Shown: one piece after another, positions 15,219-22,882 of the stretch
Layout of the letters: each line of letters begins with the position of its first letter
Numbering within the stretch: the stretch's first letter is position 1
NCBI GenBank assembly: GCA_964631325.1
Contig: CAZVWJ010000029.1
Span: forward strand, 1-30,565
Length of the DNA stretch: 30,565 bases
Origin: CAZVWJ01 sp964631325
Lineage (GTDB): Bacteria; T1Sed10-126
Direction of reading: 5' to 3'
Made by a program: the position numbers and the translations under genes
Notes under the pieces: generated by a model
What the model saw: the letters and a program-made list of their open reading frames with translations, nothing else
The model's database searches: none
What the model was told of the DNA's origin: nothing

Positions 15219-16328
15219 TTGTCAGAAAAAGTAGCGCTTTATATAAGATGGTTAGGAGGGGGTGGAGCTGAAAAAGTATTCGTACGATATGCAAACTATT
15301 TAATTGAAAAAAATTATGATGTTGATCTTGTTTTGGGACGTTTGCGTGGTCCCAACATAAAGTTAGTTAATCCTGCTGTAAATATTGTAAATCTTGATGC
15401 GTCCGGCTGGATTCGTTCGGTGCGATACTTAAAGGAATATTTGAATAATAATTCTCCTGCTCTCTTATTTTCAACTCTTCCACATTGTAATTTACAGGCA
15501 ATTTGGGCAAAAATAATATGTAAACCTTCTGTAAAAGTTATAGTTAGAGAATCGAATGCCATTCAACACTTTGTACAAAATCATAATAGTTTTAAGTTTA
15601 GGCAATTACGCTGGCTCATTCCACTTTTTTATAATTTTTCTGATCATATTGTAACTAATTCCAAAGCTTCTGCTTTAGAGTTGGCGAAATTTATTGGGAT
15701 TTTACCTAAAAAGATTAAAGTGTTGGTTAATCCCTTACCGGTACAAAGAATAAGGAAAAAAGCTGAATTAAAACCAGAACATAGATGGTACAATAAGAGA
15801 AAATATCCAATTGTAATTGCGGTAGGTGCACTATCAGAGCAGAAAGATTTTATGACATTATTGAAAGCTGTTGAGCAACTTCGAAGTTATTGTCCGGTTA
15901 GATGTTTGATTTTAGGAGAGGGGCCACAAAGAAGTAAACTGGAAAAATTTATTGCTGAAAAAGGACTGAAAGATTGGGTAAATATGCCAGGGTATGTTGA
16001 TAACCCTTATCCTTATATCGCTCACGCGGATGTGTTAGTTTCGAGTTCAAGGTGGGAAGGGTTACCAAATGTGATTTTAGAGGCGCTTGCATTAAGGACT
16101 CCTGTGGTAGGAACTGATTGTCCTGGTGGAACGTCTGAAATATTGAAGGGGGAAAGATATGGAAAATTAGTACCAATCGGAAACAGCCTGGAAATAGCGC
16201 GGGGCATCAAAGAGATATTAAATCGAAAAATACCGCAAAAAATATTTATTAGAGCCATCTCACCATACAGGGTTGAAAAAGCCGGTGAACGACTTCATCG
16301 ATTTTTTAATTCTGTTCTTGATTATTAG
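15219..16328 (+). CDS. GT4 family glycosyltransferase
   Basis: 369 residues from a TTG start with a strong AAAGGAG site upstream. The glycine loop is WLGGGGAEKV at 11-20, then VIVRESNA and DHIVTNSKASALELAK. The donor domain opens with PIVIAVGALSEQKDFMTLL (197-215), then LILGEGPQRSKLE and E-x7-E at E280 and E288 (EGLPNVILE), then GTDCPGGTSEIL. It is close to the GT4 at 13023 in layout and wording. Its product may act with small paralogue E, which starts about 36 bp after it. The donor sugar is unknown; relatives with SGGAE/GGGAE loops include N-acetylhexosamine and galactose transferases. Confidence 0.93.
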   Translation: MSEKVALYIRWLGGGGAEKVFVRYANYLIEKNYDVDLVLGRLRGPNIKLVNPAVNIVNLDASGWIRSVRYLKEYLNNNSPALLFSTLPHCNLQAIWAKIICKPSVKVIVRESNAIQHFVQNHNSFKFRQLRWLIPLFYNFSDHIVTNSKASALELAKFIGILPKKIKVLVNPLPVQRIRKKAELKPEHRWYNKRKYPIVIAVGALSEQKDFMTLLKAVEQLRSYCPVRCLILGEGPQRSKLEKFIAEKGLKDWVNMPGYVDNPYPYIAHADVLVSSSRWEGLPNVILEALALRTPVVGTDCPGGTSEILKGERYGKLVPIGNSLEIARGIKEILNRKIPQKIFIRAISPYRVEKAGERLHRFFNSVLDY

Positions 16329-16364
16329 TAATTTTTTATGTAAGAGTTTATGAGGTGTTTTTTT

Positions 16365-16886
16365 TTGAAGATTTTAGTGTTAGCTTCTTCTTCTCAAACT
16401 TTAAAAAAGTTGGAAAGTATATTAGCAAATACAGAGGATCACTTAGAAGGGAAAATTTTGATAACTTCTTCGCAAAAAATTCCCAATTCAATTATAAAAT
16501 TAACTGCATTTAACATCCGACGTTTGCCCAATGATAAATTTTCTAGTAAAAATTTATCCCAAGATTTAAAAATGTGGATTGTGGATGATAATTTTGATCG
16601 AGTTTATATTTTGTTTAATAACATTTTTATTTCTGGTTATAAAAATGTTATTAGTATAGCTAAGAAGAATTGTAATGCTAAAGTTTTTGCTTTGGATTCT
16701 CTGGGTAGAATTTGGTCCTTAAACAGATCTGGATTAGTTTATTTGAAAATTTTACAGTTTCTAAGGCCTGGGGCACTCTGGTTTTTAGATATAGTTTCAT
16801 TCGTTTACATTTTTTTGATAATGAAACCTGGGATATTTGTAAGAACTTTTTATAGAAGATTTAAAGAAGGAGAATTTTATTTATAG
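16365..16886 (+). CDS. Small GT9-N-terminal-like membrane protein, paralogue E
   Basis: 173 residues from the TTG at 16365. An ATG at 16350 is in frame, but the TTG has GAGGTG seven bases upstream and gives MKILVLASSSQTL, the family start. The conserved block is at 77-111: FDRVYILFNNIFISGYKNV, then ISIAKKNCNAKVFALD. A membrane helix covers about 135-158 (PGALWFLDIVSFVYIFLIM), followed by a basic end (RTFYRRFK). This copy is the most AT-rich and has lost the E and K of the NVEK motif. It lies between a GT4 and the phosphatase-fold gene, which starts 2 bp after its stop. Confidence 0.82.
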   Translation: MKILVLASSSQTLKKLESILANTEDHLEGKILITSSQKIPNSIIKLTAFNIRRLPNDKFSSKNLSQDLKMWIVDDNFDRVYILFNNIFISGYKNVISIAKKNCNAKVFALDSLGRIWSLNRSGLVYLKILQFLRPGALWFLDIVSFVYIFLIMKPGIFVRTFYRRFKEGEFYL

Positions 16887-16888
16887 AT

Positions 16889-17806
16889 ATGAATTGGTCA
16901 GCGGAATTTTGGACCACATTTTATGAGCGTCATTTAAAACAAGTCCGAAAATATCATCCCCATTATTCGTCCGGAGATATTAATATTGTCGATTCAGGAT
17001 GGGATTATCTTATTGTTCTTGATGCTTGTAGATTTGATTATTTTAAAAAATACTCTGATATTTCGGGGGAATTAACATGTAAAATAAGTAATGCTTCGAA
17101 AACTTCGGAGTGGCTCAGAAACAATTTTCCCAATAAATATGACATTGTTTATGTATCAGCTAATCCTCACATATCTGATCGTTTAGTGGATGATTTTTGT
17201 GGTACTGATCATTTTTATAAAGTGTTGAATGTCTGGCGACATAATTGGGATGACGAATTAGATACAGTTTTACCTGGTAAAGTAACAGAAGCTTGTCTCA
17301 GAGCTCTGAATAATTTTCCTAAAAAAAGAATGATAATTCATTATATACAACCACATGGTCCCTGGATTGGTAATACCAAATTAGAAACAAAAGTCTCTCC
17401 CGCGTATGATGCAACAAATACTAATGAAGACTTTAATTCTGAACGGTGGAATCATGATACCAAAGTTTGGCAATTGGTTAAGCGCGGGGAAATAAGTATT
17501 GATAATGTTAGAAAGGCTTATAGAGATAATTTAAAGTTAGTATTAGATGAAGTTAAAAAACTCTTAGAATATTTGAACGGTAATATTGTGATTACTGCCG
17601 ATCACGGGGAAAGTTTAGGAGAATATTTTATTTTTGAACATCCTCCAAAAATTTACACACCGCAGGTTGTTGAAATTCCTTGGTTGAGGATAAAGAAAGA
17701 CCACAAGAAAAATTTGCCTAGATTAGAAGATGAAGAAAATGTCAAATACGACAATGAAAAGAACGAGCAATTTGAGGGTAAGCTTAAGAGTTTGGGATAT
17801 TTATAA
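16889..17806 (+). CDS. Alkaline phosphatase/sulfatase-fold protein
   Basis: 305 residues. Recognisable superfamily motifs are the metal-binding strand YLIVLDACRFDYF (40-52) with Asp45, HYIQPHGPW at 151-159, and ITADHGESLGE at 235-245 with Asp238 and His239, then His251. The sulfatase signature Cys/Ser-x-Pro-x-Arg is absent. The stretch SNASKTSEWL (67-76) sits where the nucleophile would lie, so a Thr or Ser nucleophile is likely. It may be a phosphoglycan or phospholipid headgroup transferase or phosphatase rather than a sulfatase. There is no signal peptide or membrane helix, unlike LtaS-type enzymes, so it appears cytosolic. It ends the plus-strand run, just before a likely terminator. Confidence 0.8.
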   Translation: MNWSAEFWTTFYERHLKQVRKYHPHYSSGDINIVDSGWDYLIVLDACRFDYFKKYSDISGELTCKISNASKTSEWLRNNFPNKYDIVYVSANPHISDRLVDDFCGTDHFYKVLNVWRHNWDDELDTVLPGKVTEACLRALNNFPKKRMIIHYIQPHGPWIGNTKLETKVSPAYDATNTNEDFNSERWNHDTKVWQLVKRGEISIDNVRKAYRDNLKLVLDEVKKLLEYLNGNIVITADHGESLGEYFIFEHPPKIYTPQVVEIPWLRIKKDHKKNLPRLEDEENVKYDNEKNEQFEGKLKSLGYL

Positions 17807-17825
17807 TAAGAAGTAAAAGTATTAT

Positions 17826-17855
17826 TAAGAAATTTTGAATTTTCTTACTTTTTTA
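17826..17855 (+). terminator. Probable intrinsic terminator
   Basis: TAAGAAATT (17826-17834) pairs with AATTTTCTTA (17838-17847), with one extra base on the right arm and a three-base loop, and CTTTTTTA follows. It lies 20 bp after the stop of the phosphatase-fold gene. The stem is AT-rich, so it would be weak. Confidence 0.5.
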
Positions 17856-18129
17856 TTAATTGTAATGTGTCACGCTAATCCCGGGAAAACTTTCGGACTG
17901 TTCGGACTGTTACCGGGGAAATTTCAGGGGTCAATGTGCTTATAAGTTATTCTACGATTCTGTAAAACCGATTCATTAAAGAATGTAATAACACGGCATT
18001 AAAGCGGAACGTTTCTCGGGTATAATTCGACATATTACAATTAATCTTGTTAATTCTTGTTGGTTTGAAACCAGATTCACATATTGTGCGTTTTTACTGG
18101 GTCAGATTAAAATTAAAAAATTGTGGTTG
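17856..18129. other. Non-coding stretch with a GC-rich, repeat-bearing island
   Basis: No gene is seen. About 17870-17935 is clearly GC-richer than both sides. It holds a direct repeat (TTCGGACTG twice in a row) between CCCGGG and CCGGGG, which can pair as a short GC stem. The remainder to 18129 is AT-rich with no supportable feature. A remnant of a mobile-element end is possible but unproven. Confidence 0.4.
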
Positions 18130-19842
18130 TTATCTAAAAGCTTTATACCAATCTTTACATTTATTACATAGTGGATGTTCATCCCAGTTTTCATTTTGAT
18201 GCATATTAAGTAACTTATTCATCTTATTGTTATTCCAGAGTTGTTCTATATCTTCATTAGCATTGCCGATCACTTCCATTCCCCCGATATCTTCGCGACA
18301 AATTACGTATTTACCTGTGGAGAGTAAAAACAAACCATCAAAGAGTTGAGTACACGGTTTTCTTCTTAGGGGGGAGTAATCAATTTTTTCATTTGTTAAT
18401 TTACCGCAAAAAGTATTAGCTTCCTTAATAACTCCGTATTCTATAGGAGGATGATTTTTATATAGCTCAGTAAATAAAATACACTTATTTCGGCCAATAC
18501 TTTGATTATTTTTCTCAAAATTTTTTCTTATTTGATTTAAGTTGTTAAATTTATCGAGAAAAGAGGTAGCTTTTTTGGGAGTATTTTCTTGCATTGTAAT
18601 TACTGCTGCTACTGTTGGCTTCCAGGGAAGACAATCCAAGTCATTATGTTCTTTTTTTAATTCTAAAAAAGTCTGGAGATTAGAAGGGATATTTTCCATT
18701 ATTTGGTCTAAATTTTCTGGATAAAATCCCGGAGCTGTGTTGTCTAAATGGATGAAAAGAGTATCGAGTCCAGAGTGGATTAATTTTTGTGAGGTTTCTT
18801 TATTTAATAATTTACCGTTAGTGTACAAATCTACTCTTATCCCTTCTTGTGTAGCCATATTTATAAAATCGATACATTGATCATGAAGAAGAGGTTCACC
18901 ATAATTCCAAAAATCAATAGAAAAAACTGCTTGTTGTTTATTGAGATTTTTTGCGCTGGCTAAGACATTTACCCAATCCTCTTTACTAAGATAAGTTACG
19001 GGTCTAGAAGAGAATGAACTTAATTTTTTTCTCTTGGGAAGATTGTTATTATTTGTCAATTCAATCCCCAGGTGAGATGGCAATCCCCTAAAAATATGGG
19101 GTTTGTTTTTGAATAATTCTACTAATTTTTTTCGGGACCATTTCCCTGCAGGAATATCTGAGAGTTCTTTGAATACTTTCTTATAGGCAGGAATGAATTC
19201 AAAATTATTTCTAAGTTCCTTGGGGAGAGGGGTAGTACTGTTAGCTGGTAATGAATAATATCTTGTAGGTGGAGGTGGTTCCCCGTTTTTTACGCCGACT
19301 TCAAGAAATTTTTTCTTTAAAACGGTTGCTTTTTCTCCTTTGAGCCACCCTCTACTTTGTTTCCCAGATAAGATGGTCTTCACATGATTTCTTGAGGGAG
19401 GATGAAGCAATTTATGTAATTCTTTTTTAGTAGTGAATAAAGCTCTAGTATTCACATATAAGAGAAAATTGGTTTTCGTCAGAGATAATTTTTCTAACAG
19501 ATGATTCCAAAGAGAAATATTCCATTCTGTGAGGGAATCTTTTTTAGAATTAAACGGTAAGATAGTTCCTGGGATATTCAGTTTGGATTTTATTTCCTTA
19601 AATTTTTTCTTATCTTTTGCGAAAGTTGAGGAATTATAAGTTGGTGGTTTCCTGAGGAATCCTACACAATAAATATTTTCAAAACCAAAGCTTCGTAGTC
19701 TTTTAATTAATTTATCTCCTAATTTCAAATCTAGCATAGGAGCATGTCTGTGTTCAATTGGTTCCCCTTGGGCGTTATATTTTTTGCCTTTTTTCAATAT
19801 ATTGGAAATTTTTATACAGACCGGAAAATCGGAAAAATTCAT
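18130..19842 (-). CDS. Spiro-SPASM-like protein with degenerate radical SAM domain
   Basis: 570 residues. Residues about 30-150 resemble a nucleotidyltransferase-like N-terminal region (PMLDLKLGDKLIKRLRSFG). Residues about 255-440 look like a radical SAM barrel, with IELTNNNNLPKRKK where the Cys-x3-Cys-x2-Cys cluster should be, FWNYGEPLLH at 311-320 and DLYTNGKLL at 338-346. None of the three iron-sulfur cysteines is present. The C-terminus is SPASM-like: Cys497, then G-x4-Cys ending at Cys515, then Cys559 and Cys562 (CNKC). This combination is that of the spiro-SPASM family described from spirochaetes. Catalysis by SAM cleavage is unlikely. Role unknown. It stands alone on the minus strand between AT-rich spacers. 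Confidence 0.75.
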   Translation of the reverse strand: MNFSDFPVCIKISNILKKGKKYNAQGEPIEHRHAPMLDLKLGDKLIKRLRSFGFENIYCVGFLRKPPTYNSSTFAKDKKKFKEIKSKLNIPGTILPFNSKKDSLTEWNISLWNHLLEKLSLTKTNFLLYVNTRALFTTKKELHKLLHPPSRNHVKTILSGKQSRGWLKGEKATVLKKKFLEVGVKNGEPPPPTRYYSLPANSTTPLPKELRNNFEFIPAYKKVFKELSDIPAGKWSRKKLVELFKNKPHIFRGLPSHLGIELTNNNNLPKRKKLSSFSSRPVTYLSKEDWVNVLASAKNLNKQQAVFSIDFWNYGEPLLHDQCIDFINMATQEGIRVDLYTNGKLLNKETSQKLIHSGLDTLFIHLDNTAPGFYPENLDQIMENIPSNLQTFLELKKEHNDLDCLPWKPTVAAVITMQENTPKKATSFLDKFNNLNQIRKNFEKNNQSIGRNKCILFTELYKNHPPIEYGVIKEANTFCGKLTNEKIDYSPLRRKPCTQLFDGLFLLSTGKYVICREDIGGMEVIGNANEDIEQLWNNNKMNKLLNMHQNENWDEHPLCNKCKDWYKAFR

Positions 19843-20310
19843 GAACTCATATACCGCCTGTTCGGAATCAAATCGGTCATTTTAGAGATATTGATAGAAT
19901 GAAAAAGAAATATTTATTAACTTCACCACAATCAAACAAAATTAATCTGAGATAATATCTTTAATCATTTACAATATATATTGATATTAGGTTCTCTATG
20001 TAATTCTGCATTATCAGCACTAAAATACCAGAATAAATGAGAACCCCATTGAATTAGTTGAAATCAGGTATTTGCTCATAAATTTTAAAATCATCTTTTC
20101 AGTACACAGTATAAATTTAATTTTATGTTAAGCAAGGAAATTGAGAGTTTTTGATGAATAGTTAACCTGTAGGATGGTAAAATAAGTTGTTAAAAATAAA
20201 ATAAAAATAACTAATCAAAAAACAAGTAGTTTACTTAATGATTTGTACAATTATTTATTTAACTGACAGAATCAGGTTGAAGAATAGCTATAAAATGTGG
20301 GAGATAATTG
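19843..20310. other. AT-rich spacer between divergent genes
   Basis: 468 bp with no supportable gene. It separates the minus-strand SPASM-like gene from the plus-strand methyltransferase gene and must hold promoters for both. GGGAG at 20299-20303 is the ribosome-binding site of the latter. I could not single out promoter boxes against the AT-rich background. Confidence 0.6.
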
Positions 20311-21450
20311 ATGGATAATATTGTTTTTTCAATAATTGAAAAAATTTACGGTAAGCATATTTCAAAAAGATATGAATGGATATTTAAGGATAATATTTCT
20401 GAGAAATATAATTGGCAAAGTTACGAGGAAGAAATAGATAAATTAAATGAGGATAAGTCAGAGGGCTGTCCGTCGAATCATTTATTAGATAACCTATCGT
20501 TTATTGTGAAATCTACCTTTCTTGGTTTAATTTATTTTCTGACAAATATTCCTATATATTTATATTACTTATTCAATTTTAAAAAAATAAAAGAATTTGA
20601 AAATGAATTCATTGAAAAATACATACCACAAAATTCGAATTTACGTACTCATTCCTCGCTCCTCTTATTTAGATTAGGAGAAATCTATTATCTTAATAAA
20701 AAGAAATTGATTAATATTGAAGACAACTCGCTTGAAATTGGAATTGCAGATGGCAGTGGAACTAAGTTGCATGACTTGGGAGGATATGATTTTGGTATTG
20801 AATACTCGCCTGCATATGGTAACCGAATAATAAATGAGAATTTATGGGAAAATAGTTTATTTGCCAATATTACTTCTTTGCCTTTTAAACCAGAGTTTAA
20901 GTTTAATACGATAGTTGCTATTCACGTAATTGACCATATACCTTCTTTGGATAAAGCTTTAAAAGAATTATCTCTTTATTGTGATAATGGTGGCGAACTA
21001 ATTTTGACTGGATTTACTGATCAGTATGAATATTCTTATCCAAGGAGTTTTTTATGGAATTTTTTTGGAAAGAAAAAGCATGCTCATAATTCTTATAATA
21101 ACAATTTTTTTCCAGTCCGAAAAAATTATAATCATTTATCTCTGAACGAGTGGTTATCTAAGCTAAAAGAATATGATTTCAGGGTAAAAGATAAAGATTC
21201 TTGGATTACCTCCTGGAGGCGTTTGTATTATTTTATAGTTCACTATTATATTGATAAGTCTGGTGGTTATTACATTATGGATCTAATTGATGACATTTTT
21301 GAAAAGAAGTTAAATTTACCGCGAATTTTTAGCAAGCTTCGCTCATATGCAACTTTGGCTGTGGGAGCTGCGGAATACAATTCATTGAAAAACGAAACCA
21401 AATCGAAAAAGGGAATTCAATTTATAATTTATGCCCAAAAGCAAGTTTAA
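20311..21450 (+). CDS. Membrane-associated class I SAM methyltransferase
   Basis: 379 residues from the ATG at 20311, with GGGAG seven bases upstream; a TTG one codon earlier is less likely. A hydrophobic helix at about 70-90 (LGLIYFLTNIPIYLYYLFNF) precedes the catalytic domain. The SAM motif I is NSLEIGIADGSG at 139-150. FNTIVAIHVIDHIPSLDKAL and NGGELILTGF follow, which is the Methyltransf_11 pattern. A membrane segment in front of a methyltransferase domain suggests a lipid-linked or membrane-bound substrate, which is inference. It overlaps the next gene, a radical SAM protein, by 20 bp, so the two are co-translated. Confidence 0.82.
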   Translation: MDNIVFSIIEKIYGKHISKRYEWIFKDNISEKYNWQSYEEEIDKLNEDKSEGCPSNHLLDNLSFIVKSTFLGLIYFLTNIPIYLYYLFNFKKIKEFENEFIEKYIPQNSNLRTHSSLLLFRLGEIYYLNKKKLINIEDNSLEIGIADGSGTKLHDLGGYDFGIEYSPAYGNRIINENLWENSLFANITSLPFKPEFKFNTIVAIHVIDHIPSLDKALKELSLYCDNGGELILTGFTDQYEYSYPRSFLWNFFGKKKHAHNSYNNNFFPVRKNYNHLSLNEWLSKLKEYDFRVKDKDSWITSWRRLYYFIVHYYIDKSGGYYIMDLIDDIFEKKLNLPRIFSKLRSYATLAVGAAEYNSLKNETKSKKGIQFIIYAQKQV

Positions 21451-22882
21451 GCTTCTTTTCTTGATTCCTCCTAAAATCAAAAATAAGTGGGTAACTCGAG
21501 AAGAAATACGGACTCGAACTAGAGATGATCAGATTCCAGAACCCCCCTATTTGCTTCCTCAAGTAAGTGCTCTATTAAAGAACAAAATTGGAGTAAACTT
21601 GAATATTGAAGTTTTAGATGCTCAACTGGATAATTTAAGTCCTGAAAGTACCTTGAGGGAGCTACACAACCAAAATCCAGATCTTATTATTTGTGTAGCT
21701 TCTATTTACCGGATTCAACATGACAGAAAGTTTCTCGAACAAAAAATACCTATAATTTCTATTATTTCACCTATTTCTATTCCCCATAAAGAAGCCATAG
21801 ATATTTTTGATTTAAAAACTAATTATATTGTGCGAGAAAATGTGGAATCTACCGTTTTAAATGGAGTGCAGGAATTTATTAATACAGGTGAAATTAAGAA
21901 TTCTCCTGGATTCATTATAAATAAAAGTAAATATATATTTGAAACTGAAAAAAATAATGAAAATATCATGAAAGAATTGCCCTGCCCCGATTTTGAAAAT
22001 TTTCGTTATAGAGAATATATGGAAATAGTTAAAAAAAATAAAGGTATTCGGGAAGGATATATGATCACGAGTAAAGGTTGTATATTTAATTGTAATTTTT
22101 GTGTGGCAGCAAATTGGGGAGAAGGAATTAAATATAAGACACCCGAACAAGTTGTTGATGAACTGGAATATTTACATAATAAGTATTCGCTTACTGACAT
22201 GCTTCTACAAGGTTCAGAGTTTTCTATTAACAAAAAACGGGGAAAGAGAATTTTGAAATTACTAATTGAGAGGAATCTGAATCATAAAATTTCATTAGAT
22301 ATTAATGACAAGCCAGAATTAATAGATAAAGAGTATCTAAAACTTATGAACAAAGCCGGGGTAAAACGTATTCGTTTGGGGGTGGAATCCGCGGATAAAG
22401 AAGTTTTGGATAAGTTGAACAAATCCGTGAATCTTGATCATGTCCGGGAAGTAGTGAAATTTGCTCGTGAATTAGATATTAAAACAACGCTTTTTTTTAC
22501 TGTGGGACTCCTGGGGGAAACTAGTGAGACTATAGATAAAAATGCTGATTTCATAATCAAGTGTAATCCAGATTCTTTTACTTCGGGGATTTTATTTTTA
22601 ACGCCCGGATCTCCCTGGTATGAAGAATTTAAAACTTCAGGCGATTTGCTGAGTAAAAATTGGATGAATTATCGTAAGTTTGAACAGTTACCTTTTGCAC
22701 ATAATACGTATAAATCTATGGAAGAAATAAAGAATGCCGAAAAATATCTCAAAAGAAAAGTTTATTTTTATTGGATATTTAAAAAGAGAGATGAAAATTA
22801 TATTTTGAAAGTTAAAAGATTAATTAATAGCTTCAAAAGCGAATGGTTGGAATGCTTTAGATCAATTTTTTTCCGTGATTAA
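21431..22882 (+). CDS. B12-binding-type radical SAM protein
   Basis: 483 residues. The N-terminal 170 residues form a cobalamin-binding-like Rossmann region (FKLLFLIPPKIKNKW, LNPDLIICVAS-type strands, IISPISIPHKEA). The radical SAM cluster motif is SKGCIFNCNFC with Cys217, Cys221 and Cys224. IRLGVESADKEVLDKLNK and a TPGSPWYEEF segment follow, as in the BchE/methylase-like class. Members carry out methylations or ring changes on lipids, pigments and glycans. No His of the DxHxxG cobalamin motif is seen, as is common in this class. It is a clear paralogue of the minus-strand gene at 24162. Its 3' end overlaps the convergent gene by 21 bp. Substrate unknown. Confidence 0.88.
   Translation: MPKSKFKLLFLIPPKIKNKWVTREEIRTRTRDDQIPEPPYLLPQVSALLKNKIGVNLNIEVLDAQLDNLSPESTLRELHNQNPDLIICVASIYRIQHDRKFLEQKIPIISIISPISIPHKEAIDIFDLKTNYIVRENVESTVLNGVQEFINTGEIKNSPGFIINKSKYIFETEKNNENIMKELPCPDFENFRYREYMEIVKKNKGIREGYMITSKGCIFNCNFCVAANWGEGIKYKTPEQVVDELEYLHNKYSLTDMLLQGSEFSINKKRGKRILKLLIERNLNHKISLDINDKPELIDKEYLKLMNKAGVKRIRLGVESADKEVLDKLNKSVNLDHVREVVKFARELDIKTTLFFTVGLLGETSETIDKNADFIIKCNPDSFTSGILFLTPGSPWYEEFKTSGDLLSKNWMNYRKFEQLPFAHNTYKSMEEIKNAEKYLKRKVYFYWIFKKRDENYILKVKRLINSFKSEWLECFRSIFFRD

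Noticed and set aside
16889..17806. True sulfatase acting with the sulfotransferases
   Set aside because: It lacks the Cys/Ser-x-Pro-x-Arg motif needed for the formylglycine residue.
18130..19842. Active radical SAM/SPASM peptide maturase
   Set aside because: The Cys-x3-Cys-x2-Cys motif is absent and no small precursor peptide gene is seen nearby.
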